64,000 bases of DNA. Origin: Roseivirga sp. (GTDB lineage: Bacteria; Bacteroidota; Bacteroidia; Cytophagales; Cyclobacteriaceae). Below, in pieces: positions 8,910 to 18,185 of the stretch. The stretch spans positions 1 to 64,000 of the forward strand of contig JAJCYM010000027.1 in assembly GCA_029262895.1 (NCBI GenBank), read 5' to 3'. How positions within the stretch are numbered: position 1 is the first letter of the stretch; each line of letters opens with the position of its first letter. A model generated the notes under the pieces. That model made no database searches and was not told where the DNA came from. It saw nothing but the letters and a program-made list of their open reading frames with translations. The position numbers and the translations under genes are program-made.

Positions 8910-10130
8910 ATGAACACGATGAAAAGAACAAAAAATCTATTGATGCTAATGGCCCTGGTCTTAAGTATTGGTCTAATATCATGTGATGAGCAAAAATTGA
9001 ACGAGGAGGTAACACCACAGGAGTTAAACTCTCAAAGGTCCAGGTTAGCCAATGCCAATACAAGGGCATTTGACGCCTCTAAAATTGATGATTGGCAAGG
9101 CGTAGACAAAGCTGATTTGCCACCTACTATTCAGGACTATCTGGATGAAAATTACTCAGGAGTTGGAATCTACGAACTCTGGCTGACGGATACAGGAGAA
9201 TACATACTTCTTCTGGAAAATGATATGGTGTTAATTTTTAATGGAGGCGGTGAGTTTATTCTGGCCTTTGATCTCGCTGACATTTTGGGCGATGAAGATT
9301 TTGAGGGTGAAGAATGGGAGGATTGGGATGAAGTTAATCCTGCTGACTTACCGCAATCTATACGAGACTATTTGGCAACCAACTACCCTGACGCTACTAT
9401 CGAAGAAGCATATGTTGATCCTGAAACAGGCGAATATATTGTGATTTTGGACACCGGAATTTGCGTGATTTTCGATAAAGACGGAAACTTTCTGGAGGAG
9501 ATAGATGAAGATGAGTTTGGTGAGGAATGGGACGAAGTTGACCCTGCCGATTTACCACAAGCCATTAAGGATTATGTGACTTCCAATTACGCAAACGAAA
9601 CTATAGAAGAGGCCGGTGTAGATGCTGAAACTGGTGACTTCATTGTTGTTCTTGAAAGTGGAATAATTCTGGTCTTTGATGCTGATAGTAATTTTATTGA
9701 AGCATACGATGACGAAGAATATGGCGATGAGGACTGGGACGAAGTTGATATCACCACCCTACCCCAGATAATTCTCGATTACATCGCCACAAACTATACT
9801 GACGCCAGTATTGAAGAAGCAGCGGTCAATACGGAAACAGGTGATTATGTGGTATTCCTAAATGATGGCACTGTGGTGGAATTTGATAAGGATGGACAAT
9901 TCGTGGAAGCCTATGATGAAGAGGATGAGTATGGTGACTGCACCGAGGTAGAAGTTACAGATTTACCGGAAGCAATTCTCACCTACATTTCTAGCAACTA
10001 TGCAGATCGCACCATTGATGAGGCATACTTTAATGAAGATGAGCAAATCTATTATGTAATTCTTGACAATGACACTGTCGTAGTCTTTGACAAGGATGGC
10101 AACTTCCTGGAAGAGGAAACTGACGGATAA
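8910..10130 (+). CDS. Lipoprotein with five tandem PepSY-like (DUF2874-type) repeats
   Basis: A 406-residue acidic lipoprotein: signal peptide with lipobox GLISC and acylated Cys25, a ~40-residue linker, then five homologous modules. Each starts with a (D/T)LP(x)xI motif, continues D(Y)xxxNY, then E-A-(Y/G)-V-(D/N)-x-E-T-G-(D/E) and a strand ending VxFDxDGxF. The LP pairs fall at residues 70, 147, 215, 284 and 352, so spacing is 77, 68, 69 and 68. Modules are joined by strongly acidic linkers (EEIDEDEFGEE, AYDDEEYGDED). The unit matches the PepSY-like fold known from beta-lactamase-inhibitor-like proteins. A surface or periplasmic binding role, possibly with calcium on the acidic linkers, is inference. 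A strong terminator follows. Confidence 0.8.
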   Translation: MNTMKRTKNLLMLMALVLSIGLISCDEQKLNEEVTPQELNSQRSRLANANTRAFDASKIDDWQGVDKADLPPTIQDYLDENYSGVGIYELWLTDTGEYILLLENDMVLIFNGGGEFILAFDLADILGDEDFEGEEWEDWDEVNPADLPQSIRDYLATNYPDATIEEAYVDPETGEYIVILDTGICVIFDKDGNFLEEIDEDEFGEEWDEVDPADLPQAIKDYVTSNYANETIEEAGVDAETGDFIVVLESGIILVFDADSNFIEAYDDEEYGDEDWDEVDITTLPQIILDYIATNYTDASIEEAAVNTETGDYVVFLNDGTVVEFDKDGQFVEAYDEEDEYGDCTEVEVTDLPEAILTYISSNYADRTIDEAYFNEDEQIYYVILDNDTVVVFDKDGNFLEEETDG

Positions 10131-10150
10131 TAGTACATAATTCTTAGGTG

Positions 10151-10199
10151 AGGTCAATTTGATGATGGGTTCAGACCCAGCTTCAAATTGGCCTTTTTA
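10151..10199 (+). terminator. Rho-independent terminator after the five-repeat lipoprotein
   Basis: A 12-bp stem (10151-10162 with 10183-10194, one wobble pair) encloses a smaller hairpin GGGT-TCAG-ACCC and runs into TTTTT. It lies 21 bases after the stop codon. Confidence 0.8.
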
Positions 10200-10269
10200 A
10201 TTAATTAGTATCGGAACCAAGCAACTCAGTTCATTCATGTGGCATCTTTAGACAAAACTTGCCAACAAC

Positions 10270-11280
10270 ATGAAACTGCTTATTACCTTTTTAGCGCTAA
10301 CAATTGGTATTCAGGTCACCGCCCAAATAGAATTAAAAGGATGGGTAAAAAGTGTTGAAAATGCACCAATTGCTTACGCACATATAGGAATACCAGGCGG
10401 AAATGTGGGCACAGCAAGTGTCGAGGATGGCGGTTTTGAATTGCGAATACCAAAGGCATACGAAAACGACACACTTAAATTTTCAGCTATAGGGTTTGAA
10501 GAAAAATCAATTCCTATCTCTCAATTAACCACATTCGATGGTTTGACTGTTACCCTCGTAGAAAAGATCACAGCCCTTGATGAGGTAACTGTTTCCAACA
10601 AAAAGCTGAAACAAGGGACAATTTTTAAAACAGCAAAATCAAAGGGCGGGTCCAAGGTTTGGTTTGGCGACAATGGCGGTGGCACTGAGATGTTTACCAA
10701 AGTGACTATTCCCGAAAATCTTCATGAAATATCTCAAGTCAATTTGCGGATTGGTAAAAACACAATGGACACTTTTCGGATTCGATTTAGTTTCTACGAA
10801 GTGAATAGTGAAGACCTTCCAGGAAAGAGAATTGTTGAAAAGTCTTTTATTGTTGAATCAACAGTAAAAAAGGGAATTATCAAGTTTAAGCTTGATAGCG
10901 TTGGTGTTTGGGTTAACAAGGATTTCTTCTTGGGTTTTGAATGGATCATAAGTTCAAAACAAAGGGCGGAGCAACTCAGCACGGTCGTGGATTGGGCTGA
11001 TTATGGAGCAACTCCCGATATAATGAGCAACAATACGCTGTCAGTGAATTCCGGGAAGGTCATTCAAATCAGAGATAACGATAATCTCTTAGTCAAAGAA
11101 ATTCCCCTCACCAAATCACAGCGCAAGGAAATTCAGGAGAAGTTCAACGCAAGAAAAGTCACTTATCTGGATATGTCTGGCAGACACGGAAGCCTTTATA
11201 AGGTCAGAAGCTATGCAGATTATAGGGACTTGATCCATTCGCCTTATATCGAGATTATAGGCTATAAGATGGATGATTAA
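10270..11280 (+). CDS. Exported protein with carboxypeptidase-D-regulatory-like domain
   Basis: A 336-residue product with signal peptide (MKLLITFLALTIGIQVTA). Residues ~20-105 form a CarboxypepD_reg-like beta-sandwich (IELKGWVKSVENAPIAYAHI ... GTASVEDGGFELRIP ... LKFSAIGFEEKSIPI), the domain at the front of many TonB-dependent receptors and Bacteroidota surface proteins. The remaining ~230 residues look like a second beta-rich domain (VKKGIIKFKLDSVGVWVNKDFFLGFEW) without a TonB barrel. It stands between a terminator and the DUF3820 gene 35 bases downstream. Role unknown; it is too short for a receptor. Confidence 0.75.
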   Translation: MKLLITFLALTIGIQVTAQIELKGWVKSVENAPIAYAHIGIPGGNVGTASVEDGGFELRIPKAYENDTLKFSAIGFEEKSIPISQLTTFDGLTVTLVEKITALDEVTVSNKKLKQGTIFKTAKSKGGSKVWFGDNGGGTEMFTKVTIPENLHEISQVNLRIGKNTMDTFRIRFSFYEVNSEDLPGKRIVEKSFIVESTVKKGIIKFKLDSVGVWVNKDFFLGFEWIISSKQRAEQLSTVVDWADYGATPDIMSNNTLSVNSGKVIQIRDNDNLLVKEIPLTKSQRKEIQEKFNARKVTYLDMSGRHGSLYKVRSYADYRDLIHSPYIEIIGYKMDD

Positions 11281-11315
11281 TACCAGATTTTGCGACATTT
11301 TTCTACCTTGGACTA

Positions 11316-11552
11316 ATGATCCCACAAGCAAATCCTGAATTGCTCAAAGACCTTGTGAGAATGGCAATGCCTTTTGGAAAATACAAAGGGAGATTGCTGT
11401 GCGACCTCCCCATGCATTACTTGGAATGGTTCGCCAATGCCGGTTTTCCTAGCGGCAAACTAGGCATGCTCCTGAGTACCATTTATGAAATAAAACTCAA
11501 TGGACTAGAGCAACTACTTGAGCCCATTCGCAGATCGGTCAGAGGTTCTTAG
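11316..11552 (+). CDS. DUF3820 family protein
   Basis: A 78-residue protein nearly filled by the DUF3820 signature: MPFGKYKGR at residues ~18-26, LPMHYLEWF, and GFPSGKLG followed by EIKLNGLE. The family is small, soluble and widespread; annotation as a quorum-regulated virulence factor exists for some members but the molecular role is not established. It starts 35 bases after the preceding exported protein, so the two may share a transcript. Its last 14 bases overlap the 3' end of the convergent TlpA-like gene. Confidence 0.85.
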   Translation: MIPQANPELLKDLVRMAMPFGKYKGRLLCDLPMHYLEWFANAGFPSGKLGMLLSTIYEIKLNGLEQLLEPIRRSVRGS

Positions 11553-12621
11553 CCAATAGCGCTTCAAGCTGTTCCGCGTTTACATTCTTCGCCAGAATCT
11601 TTCCTTCCCTGTCCAACACAACGTTCTGCGGCAGTGAGCTCACACTATAAAGGTTAGTGATTGTCTCATCCTTGTCCCAAATATGCCTCCAAATGTCAAC
11701 ACCATCTTTAACAATAGCTTTACTCCAGGCTTGCTCAGTTTCGTCCTGAGAAATGCTCACCACCTCAAAGCCCTGAGCATTGTATTTCTCATGCACCTTG
11801 ACAAATTGAGGATTTTCAATGCGACAGGCCCTGCACCATGCTGCCCAGAAGTCGATCAACAGCACTTTCCCCTTGTACTGCTCCAAACTGAATTCCTCGC
11901 CTTCCCTATCCAAAACCGATATTGTTGGCGGGACCTTTCCTACGGAAACCACTTTTGAGCGGTAAACTTGTCTGGCCAGGGCTTTGGTCAAGGGACTGTC
12001 AGGAATCTTCTTTTTGAATGCAGCCAATCTGGTTTCAATAAAACCCAGCTCTTTAGTAAAGTCAGAAAATTGCAAGGCATAATAACCAGCTGGCCCCTCT
12101 CCTTTGTCAATGATCCATTGCCTGAATTCAACCAGAAAATCCTGAATTGCGCTTGCGGAACGACTTTGAATTTCTTTAAGTGCTTCTTGATCTCCGGAAG
12201 CCATGGCTGCGTCAGCATCTTTCTTAAGCTGTCCAAAATACTTTGCTTGCATTTCACCATTTTCTTCCTCAAACGAAAGCATTGACCCACTTTCAGGTGA
12301 TCCCGAGATGTTCACCTCGTCATTCTCATAGTTCACTTCAATGGACTTTTCATTTGTCACAGAGAGCCTTACGCTTCGTTTGCCACCAAAATCCAGCATC
12401 ACCAAATTAGGTGCCTGATACTTCAGCTTGACCTTGTACTTACCTCCCTTTGCAACTGCACTTTCCACTTCATCATAGGTCAGTGTTTTGTCATTGAATA
12501 CTTTCAGCGCCACACTTTGGATTTCTTCGGAAATTCGCCCGGAAATCTCAACGGACTGACCATAGCCTGCTATGCTTATCATTACAATAGCAGCCAATAA
12601 ATAAATTCTCCTATTCATCAT
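11539..12621 (-). CDS. TlpA-like thiol-disulfide oxidoreductase with DUF4369-like N-terminus
   Basis: A 360-residue exported protein. The start at 12621 is chosen because it begins the signal peptide (MMNRRIYLLAAIVMISIAGY); frame extension to 12759 is not coding-like. Residues ~23-110 resemble DUF4369, a beta domain that precedes Bacteroidota TlpA proteins. The C-terminal ~130 residues are a thioredoxin fold of AhpC/TSA-TlpA type with active site WCRAC (Cys263, Cys266) and the cis-proline loop SSLPQNVVLD. It probably reduces or isomerises disulfides in periplasmic proteins. The AraC-type regulator lies 138 bases upstream on the same strand. Confidence 0.88.
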   Translation of the reverse strand: MMNRRIYLLAAIVMISIAGYGQSVEISGRISEEIQSVALKVFNDKTLTYDEVESAVAKGGKYKVKLKYQAPNLVMLDFGGKRSVRLSVTNEKSIEVNYENDEVNISGSPESGSMLSFEEENGEMQAKYFGQLKKDADAAMASGDQEALKEIQSRSASAIQDFLVEFRQWIIDKGEGPAGYYALQFSDFTKELGFIETRLAAFKKKIPDSPLTKALARQVYRSKVVSVGKVPPTISVLDREGEEFSLEQYKGKVLLIDFWAAWCRACRIENPQFVKVHEKYNAQGFEVVSISQDETEQAWSKAIVKDGVDIWRHIWDKDETITNLYSVSSLPQNVVLDREGKILAKNVNAEQLEALLAKNL

Positions 12622-12758
12622 TTTCAATTTTGAGTTTATGAGTGCAAAGAAATCAGGGCTGGCCGTGCCAGTCGTTCGACAACACGAATCCGAACGGAAA
12701 TAAAATTTGAGAAATGAGTTCGAATACCTGCAAACAGAAATTCGAACCTCAAAAAACA

Positions 12759-13814
12759 CTAAATGGACTGCTTCTTAAAGTCTGAAGGTGTGCTTCCGGT
12801 TTTCTGTTTGAAAAGGGTATTGAAGGATGATTTGGAGTTAAAGCCCACTTCGTACATGACTTCCAAAATGGTCTCCTTAGGATCAACCGGATTCTTCAAT
12901 CTGGACTTGGCCAGTTCTATTCGGTAGGTATTGACGAAATCAATAAAGTTCTGGCCAAAGTGGCGATTGATCAGACCCGACAGTTTTCGAGCTGGCATTT
13001 CTAATTGGCTGGCCAATTCATTTAAGGTAAGCGCAGCATCTTTGAATGGCTCCAGACTGGCCATATAATTCTTAATTCTAATCAGTTCTTCATCTGGAAT
13101 ATCAGCCTCTTCTTTTGTCATGGATATTGGTGAAACCAGCGTCTCATCAGCCAGTGAGATTCCCTGAAAAATCATGGGCTGTTTTAACCCCTTATAAAAC
13201 ATTCCATTGATCAATATTAACAAGGACACATTAACCAGGGACAAGCCCGGAATAATGTTGATCTCCGCATAGAAATGTTGATAAATATCTATCAAAAATG
13301 TACATGTAAAAGCAATCAACATCCATTGTAGCCAGGAAAGGTTCATTTGAAAAATACTGGATTGAGTTTGTTTAACAACAACTCTATACCTGACAATGTC
13401 TCTTATGGCCACTGCCGAATAGGCGATCAAACTGATATATAAAAGCGAGCCAAACCTGGAACATAGTGCGTATCCAATCAGTGCAGAAATCAGCATGATA
13501 AAAAAGGGAATGGCATGCGTCCATTTCTTCTTATCCAGGCTAAACTTCTTGTAAATGAGACTTTGCGTATAGAGATATAATAGTGGTCCATAGGCAAAGC
13601 CAAAAAGACATAGATAGGGCTGAATTTTATCTGTGGCAAACCAGCTTCCCTCACCAAGCAGCACTGCCATTTGGGTTCCTAGCACAATCAACAAAGCGGC
13701 CAGCAGAAAGTTTGATTGTTTTTTAGGCCCTTTGCCGGTCAGCAAGATCAATGCGAACATCAGGCTCTGAAAGCTGATGAATAGAAAGGAGATTTCATGC
13801 GTATTAAGCGTCAT
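12759..13814 (-). CDS. Membrane-bound AraC-family transcriptional regulator
   Basis: A 351-residue protein in two halves. Residues ~1-215 hold about seven hydrophobic segments (for example FQSLMFALILLTG, AYGPLLYLYTQSLI), a membrane sensor. The last ~110 residues are an AraC/XylS double helix-turn-helix, ending in GFNSKSSFNTLFKQKTGSTP and DFKKQ, the second HTH signature. It lies just upstream of, and co-oriented with, the TlpA-like gene and may control it. The architecture is common in Bacteroidota; the signal sensed is unknown. Two similar proteins occur in this window at 15822-16910 and 39911-41005. Confidence 0.9.
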   Translation of the reverse strand: MTLNTHEISFLFISFQSLMFALILLTGKGPKKQSNFLLAALLIVLGTQMAVLLGEGSWFATDKIQPYLCLFGFAYGPLLYLYTQSLIYKKFSLDKKKWTHAIPFFIMLISALIGYALCSRFGSLLYISLIAYSAVAIRDIVRYRVVVKQTQSSIFQMNLSWLQWMLIAFTCTFLIDIYQHFYAEINIIPGLSLVNVSLLILINGMFYKGLKQPMIFQGISLADETLVSPISMTKEEADIPDEELIRIKNYMASLEPFKDAALTLNELASQLEMPARKLSGLINRHFGQNFIDFVNTYRIELAKSRLKNPVDPKETILEVMYEVGFNSKSSFNTLFKQKTGSTPSDFKKQSI

Positions 13815-13918
13815 ACAAAATTTAAACCTAGAGCAATGGTTTAAATATAGAAAACTGAATGAGCTTTACGCAAAAGGGTCAACCCACAAAACAGCAGGAC
13901 AGAGGCCTTGAACCAGAC

Positions 13919-15070
13919 TCAGTTACTTGCCGCTGTCACGATTTTCATCATTTCGCCAATCTTGCTAGGCTCTAACCAGCGGGTAACTATGACCATGTCA
14001 TTCTTTTGATCAACGACAACATAGTTACCTCCAAAACCGGCACCGAAGTAGATGCTTTCATCATCGACACCGCGCCATTTGCGCCTGCCGCGGTTGAGCC
14101 ACCACATGTAGCCATAGCTGGCGTTCGGTTTGGACGATATCTGCACAGAACGAACCCAGTCTTTAGAAATTAATTGCTGACCATTCCAATTGCCTTCATT
14201 CAAGAATAGCAAACCAAAACGGGCATGATCCATTGCACTGATAAATACACCTCCACCTGAGTGGCCTCCACCAGTTACGGATTGCATTTTCACTCCATCA
14301 ATATTGACCCAGGCATGGTCATACCCAAACCAACGCCAGGTAGTCGAGGCACCGATAGGGTCCATGATATGCTCTTTCAATACCTGTGGCAATGGCTTTC
14401 TCCAGACATGAAGCAATGAGTATGCGAGTAGGTTCACTCTGACATCATTATATTCCATAACCGTTCCTGGCTCCACCGGTTTAGCAAATTTCCAGTCGTC
14501 CAGTCCGCCATTACGCGGAGGGCGATCAGCCCAATCCTTCAATCCAAACAGCTCACCCGACCATGCCGAAGACTGGTTTAAGAGCATTTCCCAGGTCACC
14601 TTAGAGTTGTGTTCTCCAGCGTATGTACCATCCCAAACATAGTTTCCGGCTTTTTCGTGGACATCCCCTATCAGTCCCTTATCAAATGCCAATCCTGCTG
14701 TGGTGGACAAATAGCTTTTCGTAACACTATGGGTCATATCCACACGGTCTACATCACCCCATTGCGCCACAATGTAACCTCCCTTCAAAATCACTCCTGC
14801 TGGCCCACCTCTTCTGCGGGTCGGGCCAAGCAATTCGTGAAAGGGCTCGCTTCTAAACCCTTGATAAGAAGCGATTCGAGAATCTACTGAGCCTGAATAT
14901 TCATTATCCTCAGCAAATTTCACTGCTTCGGCAATTTTGTCGGCATTAAGACCCAAAGACTGCGGAGTTCGAGTTTCCCACTGCCCACGAGGTGGAAAGT
15001 AAGACTGGGCCAATACGGTTTCGGCACTAATAAAAGCCGTAAGAGACAATAATAGGATGATCTTCTTCAT
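13919..15070 (-). CDS. Beta-lactamase-fold serine hydrolase, exported
   Basis: A 383-residue protein with signal peptide (MKKIILLLSLTAFISAETVL). It belongs to the class C beta-lactamase/esterase family: nucleophile motif SVTK at residues 115-118, a YND motif at 207-209 in the place of the usual YxN, and a glycine-rich GGGHSGGG segment. The catalytic serine and lysine are intact, unlike the related protein at 27570-29012. Likely activities are esterase, D-aminopeptidase or peptidoglycan-related hydrolysis; substrate cannot be read from sequence. It stands alone, upstream of the AraC-type gene by about 100 bases on the same strand. Confidence 0.85.
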   Translation of the reverse strand: MKKIILLLSLTAFISAETVLAQSYFPPRGQWETRTPQSLGLNADKIAEAVKFAEDNEYSGSVDSRIASYQGFRSEPFHELLGPTRRRGGPAGVILKGGYIVAQWGDVDRVDMTHSVTKSYLSTTAGLAFDKGLIGDVHEKAGNYVWDGTYAGEHNSKVTWEMLLNQSSAWSGELFGLKDWADRPPRNGGLDDWKFAKPVEPGTVMEYNDVRVNLLAYSLLHVWRKPLPQVLKEHIMDPIGASTTWRWFGYDHAWVNIDGVKMQSVTGGGHSGGGVFISAMDHARFGLLFLNEGNWNGQQLISKDWVRSVQISSKPNASYGYMWWLNRGRRKWRGVDDESIYFGAGFGGNYVVVDQKNDMVIVTRWLEPSKIGEMMKIVTAASN

Positions 15071-15436
15071 AAGGTTGAATTTGAAACAGAGTTAATCAGA
15101 TTAAGAAAAAATAACAAGCCCTGTTTTGTTGATGGTGATTCAATTCTCCTTCTTTACTCAAAAAATATTGGGCTTTTATTCAGGTATATCAATCTGGAAA
15201 AGGCAAGGTGGTTCAGCAACCTCCTTCTTTCTAATCAAGGAGGCTGCCTCAAAAGTTAATCACTCAAGTTTGTAACTTGGGTGCATGATTGCTTTGTTCC
15301 AAGTCACAGACTTGAAACATTCAATGAATATAATTTGGTGATGACCGGACTCAATTTCCTTTTGATACAACCTATTCAAACTCTTTTTAATAGAGCCAAC
15401 AGGACAGAATGAGGTTAAAGGTCCCAATCATATATT
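15071..15436. other. Intergenic stretch, 366 bases, rich in palindromes
   Basis: This gap separates the divergent serine hydrolase and DksA-like genes. I see no protein gene. Its middle holds the palindrome cluster at 15220-15314. The flanks probably hold both promoters, but none matches the Bacteroidota consensus well. Confidence 0.5.
15220..15314. repeat. Cluster of four short palindromes (REP-like)
   Basis: Four palindromes follow within 95 bases: CCTCCTT/AAGGAGG (15220-15226 with 15237-15243), GAGGC-T-GCCTC (15240-15250), CAAGTT-TGT-AACTTG (15265-15279) and CAAGTC-ACA-GACTTG (15300-15314). The last two share the same 6-3-6 design and half-site CAAGT, with centres exactly 35 bases apart. 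This is the look of a repetitive extragenic palindrome pair or a double operator. Confidence 0.6.
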
Positions 15437-15757
15437 ATGGATAAGCAGAATTTAAAGACCAAGATAGAGGATGAGATCAAGAAAGTGTCCCTTGATATTG
15501 GGGAACTCGAAGAACAAACCCAACCCATTTCCCCTGAAAACTCTCTTGGTAGAATTAGCAGAATGGATGCCATAAACAACAAGAGCGTGGTGGAAGCTTC
15601 CCTGCGACAGGCCAGGAGCAAGTTTCAGAACCTTCAGGAGGCATTAGCCAAAATAGACGATAAGGACTTTGGCATCTGCATTAGATGTAATCAGCCTATT
15701 CCCGAAGGAAGAATTATGCTTATGCCTCATGTTAAGAAGTGCGTTAAATGTGCTTGA
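15437..15757 (+). CDS. DksA/TraR-family zinc-finger protein
   Basis: A 106-residue protein. Residues ~1-75 form a coiled-coil (LKTKIEDEIKKVSLDIGELE), and the C-terminus carries the DksA-type zinc finger with Cys81, Cys84, Cys102 and Cys105 (CIRC ... CVKC) around IPEGRIMLMP. Family members bind in the RNA polymerase secondary channel and tune transcription during starvation with ppGpp. The acidic tip residues needed for full DksA action cannot be confirmed by eye. It stands alone between two gene pairs on the opposite strand. Confidence 0.88.
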   Translation: MDKQNLKTKIEDEIKKVSLDIGELEEQTQPISPENSLGRISRMDAINNKSVVEASLRQARSKFQNLQEALAKIDDKDFGICIRCNQPIPEGRIMLMPHVKKCVKCA

Positions 15758-15821
15758 AAGCCTTGAATTGAGCAAATCAAATGATGGGCAAGAGTTTTGC
15801 AAAGGCAAACATTCCCTTAGT

Positions 15822-16910
15822 TTAGGCCTTCAAAGATTTTTTAAAATCCTGTGGTGATTTTCCAGTGTTCCTTTTAAAGGCTTTGTAAAAAGAGGTCTTG
15901 TTGTTAAAGCCCACCTCATAAGCTGCATCGATCACTTTCTTCTCTTTCAAAATCAATTCCTTCGCTTCCTCAATGCGATATGAATTCACCAACTCCGCGA
16001 AGTTCATTTCTGCTTGTTCATTAATTACCTGGGAGAGCTGATGCTGGGAAATTGAAAGCTGATCGGCAAGTGTAGTTAATCGAAGTTCCGGATTGAGATA
16101 AGGTTTTTGGCTTTCCAAATGGCTCATTAGTTTCCGATAAATGGCCTTACTCGCGTTGGGCGTCAGGGTGGTGCTCCGATACTTTCCATTCTTCAAACTG
16201 ACGCCCCCCATTAATTGGCTACTGGCAAAGCCCAAATACCCTATATAATAGATGAACACCACCATAGCAGCAGAAATAGCATAATCCCATTGAATTTTAA
16301 AGATGCCTAGCACAACAAGAATATGATAGAAAACAAACATGATTGTATAGAATATAAAGATCACATTCGCTCTTTTTACCCAATGCACCTTGTCCAATTT
16401 CGGGTCGGCATGTTTCAGCTTGCGATAGACCAGATAACTATAAATTGTCAGGCTTATAATTTTAAGCAGAGGCGCCACAAAAGTGTTGACGGGGTCGTTG
16501 TACCAAGCCTCAATGGCAGCAAGTTTTTCTTCTACCGATGTGAGATAGTAATTCCCCAAGTAAATGAAATAAACGAGCCCTAATGTGAAATGAAGAGCAT
16601 ACTCACTCAAGGCAATCTTACGCTTCGAAACCGACTGGATTACATATAGATAGAATAAAGGTCCGAAAAACAGGCCGAATGGCAGGCTAATTCCCAATAA
16701 CTGTGGCTTGACCAGAAAGTAATCTGTCCAGTAGAGCACACTGTCGCCAATGGAGATAGAAAAGAACAGAATCAGTATGGCCAGGTAGGGGTTGCCCGGG
16801 TTCAACTTTCTTTTGATAAACAGCACCAGGCTCAAAAAGAAGCCAACAGATGTGCTTATCAAAAAGATCAATGGCCAAACTGAAAAATTAAGTACTACCC
16901 CTTCCTGCAT
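15822..16910 (-). CDS. Membrane-bound AraC-family transcriptional regulator
   Basis: A 362-residue protein with about seven N-terminal membrane segments (residues ~8-235) and a C-terminal AraC double helix-turn-helix whose second half reads GFNNKTSFYKAFKRNTGKSP. The first HTH is at LTTLADQLSISQHQLSQVIN. It is divergent from the TlpA-like gene at 17028 with ~117 bases between the starts, so the shared intergenic region is the natural target. This repeats the regulator-plus-TlpA pairing seen at 11.5-13.8 kb. Signal unknown. Confidence 0.9.
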   Translation of the reverse strand: MQEGVVLNFSVWPLIFLISTSVGFFLSLVLFIKRKLNPGNPYLAILILFFSISIGDSVLYWTDYFLVKPQLLGISLPFGLFFGPLFYLYVIQSVSKRKIALSEYALHFTLGLVYFIYLGNYYLTSVEEKLAAIEAWYNDPVNTFVAPLLKIISLTIYSYLVYRKLKHADPKLDKVHWVKRANVIFIFYTIMFVFYHILVVLGIFKIQWDYAISAAMVVFIYYIGYLGFASSQLMGGVSLKNGKYRSTTLTPNASKAIYRKLMSHLESQKPYLNPELRLTTLADQLSISQHQLSQVINEQAEMNFAELVNSYRIEEAKELILKEKKVIDAAYEVGFNNKTSFYKAFKRNTGKSPQDFKKSLKA

Positions 16911-17027
16911 GATTCAATTTATGAATACGGCACTAATGTTCATCAAGATACCTTCGAGATAGTTAACATTTATAAAAACTGACGCATATGATCAGAAGCC
17001 ATCATAGTTTTCCAAAAAAAGTCAATT

Positions 17028-18185
17028 ATGAAAAAGACAACAATACTGATTATTGCACTGTTGGTCTGTGCGAGCCTGAATGCTCAAAATTTCGATGTCA
17101 AGAATCTTGAAAAGGCTAAAAGTATCATTCAAAAAGCCAATGATGTTGCGCTAGCCACCAAGACAGTGTCTTACAATTATACCTACAAGGGAGACGGTAA
17201 ATACAATGGTCACTTTCGGGGCGCAGTAAAACTCAAGGGCACATTTCCGAAGTTCTTCTCTCATATTACGCTTGGCTTTTTGGATGAGAAGCAGCGCCTT
17301 TTGAAGACTGAAGAAATTGCTATTGCTACGATGAACATTGAAGCGATAGATCATGAATCCAAGGAATATAAGTATGGGTCAATGACCGGAGGTTCCAATC
17401 ATTTAAGCTCCTACTCTTACTATGCAACGTTATTTCAATACCTCTCTCCCGAACCATTCAAAACTGAACTTAATGACCCAACTCTTAAATATGAAGGTCA
17501 GAAAACAGTCAATGGGGTTCAATGTAACGTGGTAAGCACCAGTAACGCCTTCAAGGACAGAATTTACTATTACACCGGGGTTGAAGATCACATGATTCAC
17601 GCTCAAAAGTCAGTCAATGATGATCCTTTGGAAGGTGGCGGTTTCTACTTTGAAGTAAGCGCGCTCGCAGTAGATCAGCCCATATCGGAAAATGACCTAA
17701 AAATTGATGTTCCTGCTAACTATACAAGAATAGACGAGGACAATCGTGAAATCAAAGTTGGCATCGATGCCCCAGGCTGGTTTCTTAAAAACCTTGATGG
17801 AAAATCTCGTAGGACATTGGACTACAAAGGTCAGGTTGTGGTACTTGATTTTTGGGCAAGTTGGTGTAAGCCATGCTGGACAATTATGCCGGTGATAAAC
17901 GACATTCAAGAAGCTTATGATGAAAAGGAAGTCAAGGTTTTTGGCGTCAACGTCTGGGAAAAGAAAGGATTGGATGTAAAGGCCTATCTAGATGAAAAGG
18001 GGCTGGTTCACTATGAAACATTGATTGATAAGGATGCGAGAACCGCTAAGAAATACAAAATATTGGCCTTGCCGCTTGTGGTGGTCATTGGCAAAGACGG
18101 AAAAATCAAATACATGACTGGTCAGGGGACAAAAGATTTGGAAAAAGAACTTAAGGCCGCAGTAAAGGCTGCCCTTGAGCAATAA
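17028..18185 (+). CDS. TlpA-like thioredoxin-fold protein with lipoprotein-carrier-like N-terminus
   Basis: A 385-residue exported protein with signal peptide (MKKTTILIIALLVCASLNAQ). Residues ~25-235 resemble the outer-membrane lipoprotein-carrier/DUF2092-type fold found before thioredoxin domains in Bacteroidota. Residues ~245-385 are a TlpA/AhpC-type thioredoxin domain with active site WCKPC (Cys280, Cys283) and the cis-proline loop ALPLVVVIG. It probably handles periplasmic redox. It is divergent from a membrane AraC regulator and followed by a terminator-like hairpin. Confidence 0.88.
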   Translation: MKKTTILIIALLVCASLNAQNFDVKNLEKAKSIIQKANDVALATKTVSYNYTYKGDGKYNGHFRGAVKLKGTFPKFFSHITLGFLDEKQRLLKTEEIAIATMNIEAIDHESKEYKYGSMTGGSNHLSSYSYYATLFQYLSPEPFKTELNDPTLKYEGQKTVNGVQCNVVSTSNAFKDRIYYYTGVEDHMIHAQKSVNDDPLEGGGFYFEVSALAVDQPISENDLKIDVPANYTRIDEDNREIKVGIDAPGWFLKNLDGKSRRTLDYKGQVVVLDFWASWCKPCWTIMPVINDIQEAYDEKEVKVFGVNVWEKKGLDVKAYLDEKGLVHYETLIDKDARTAKKYKILALPLVVVIGKDGKIKYMTGQGTKDLEKELKAAVKAALEQ

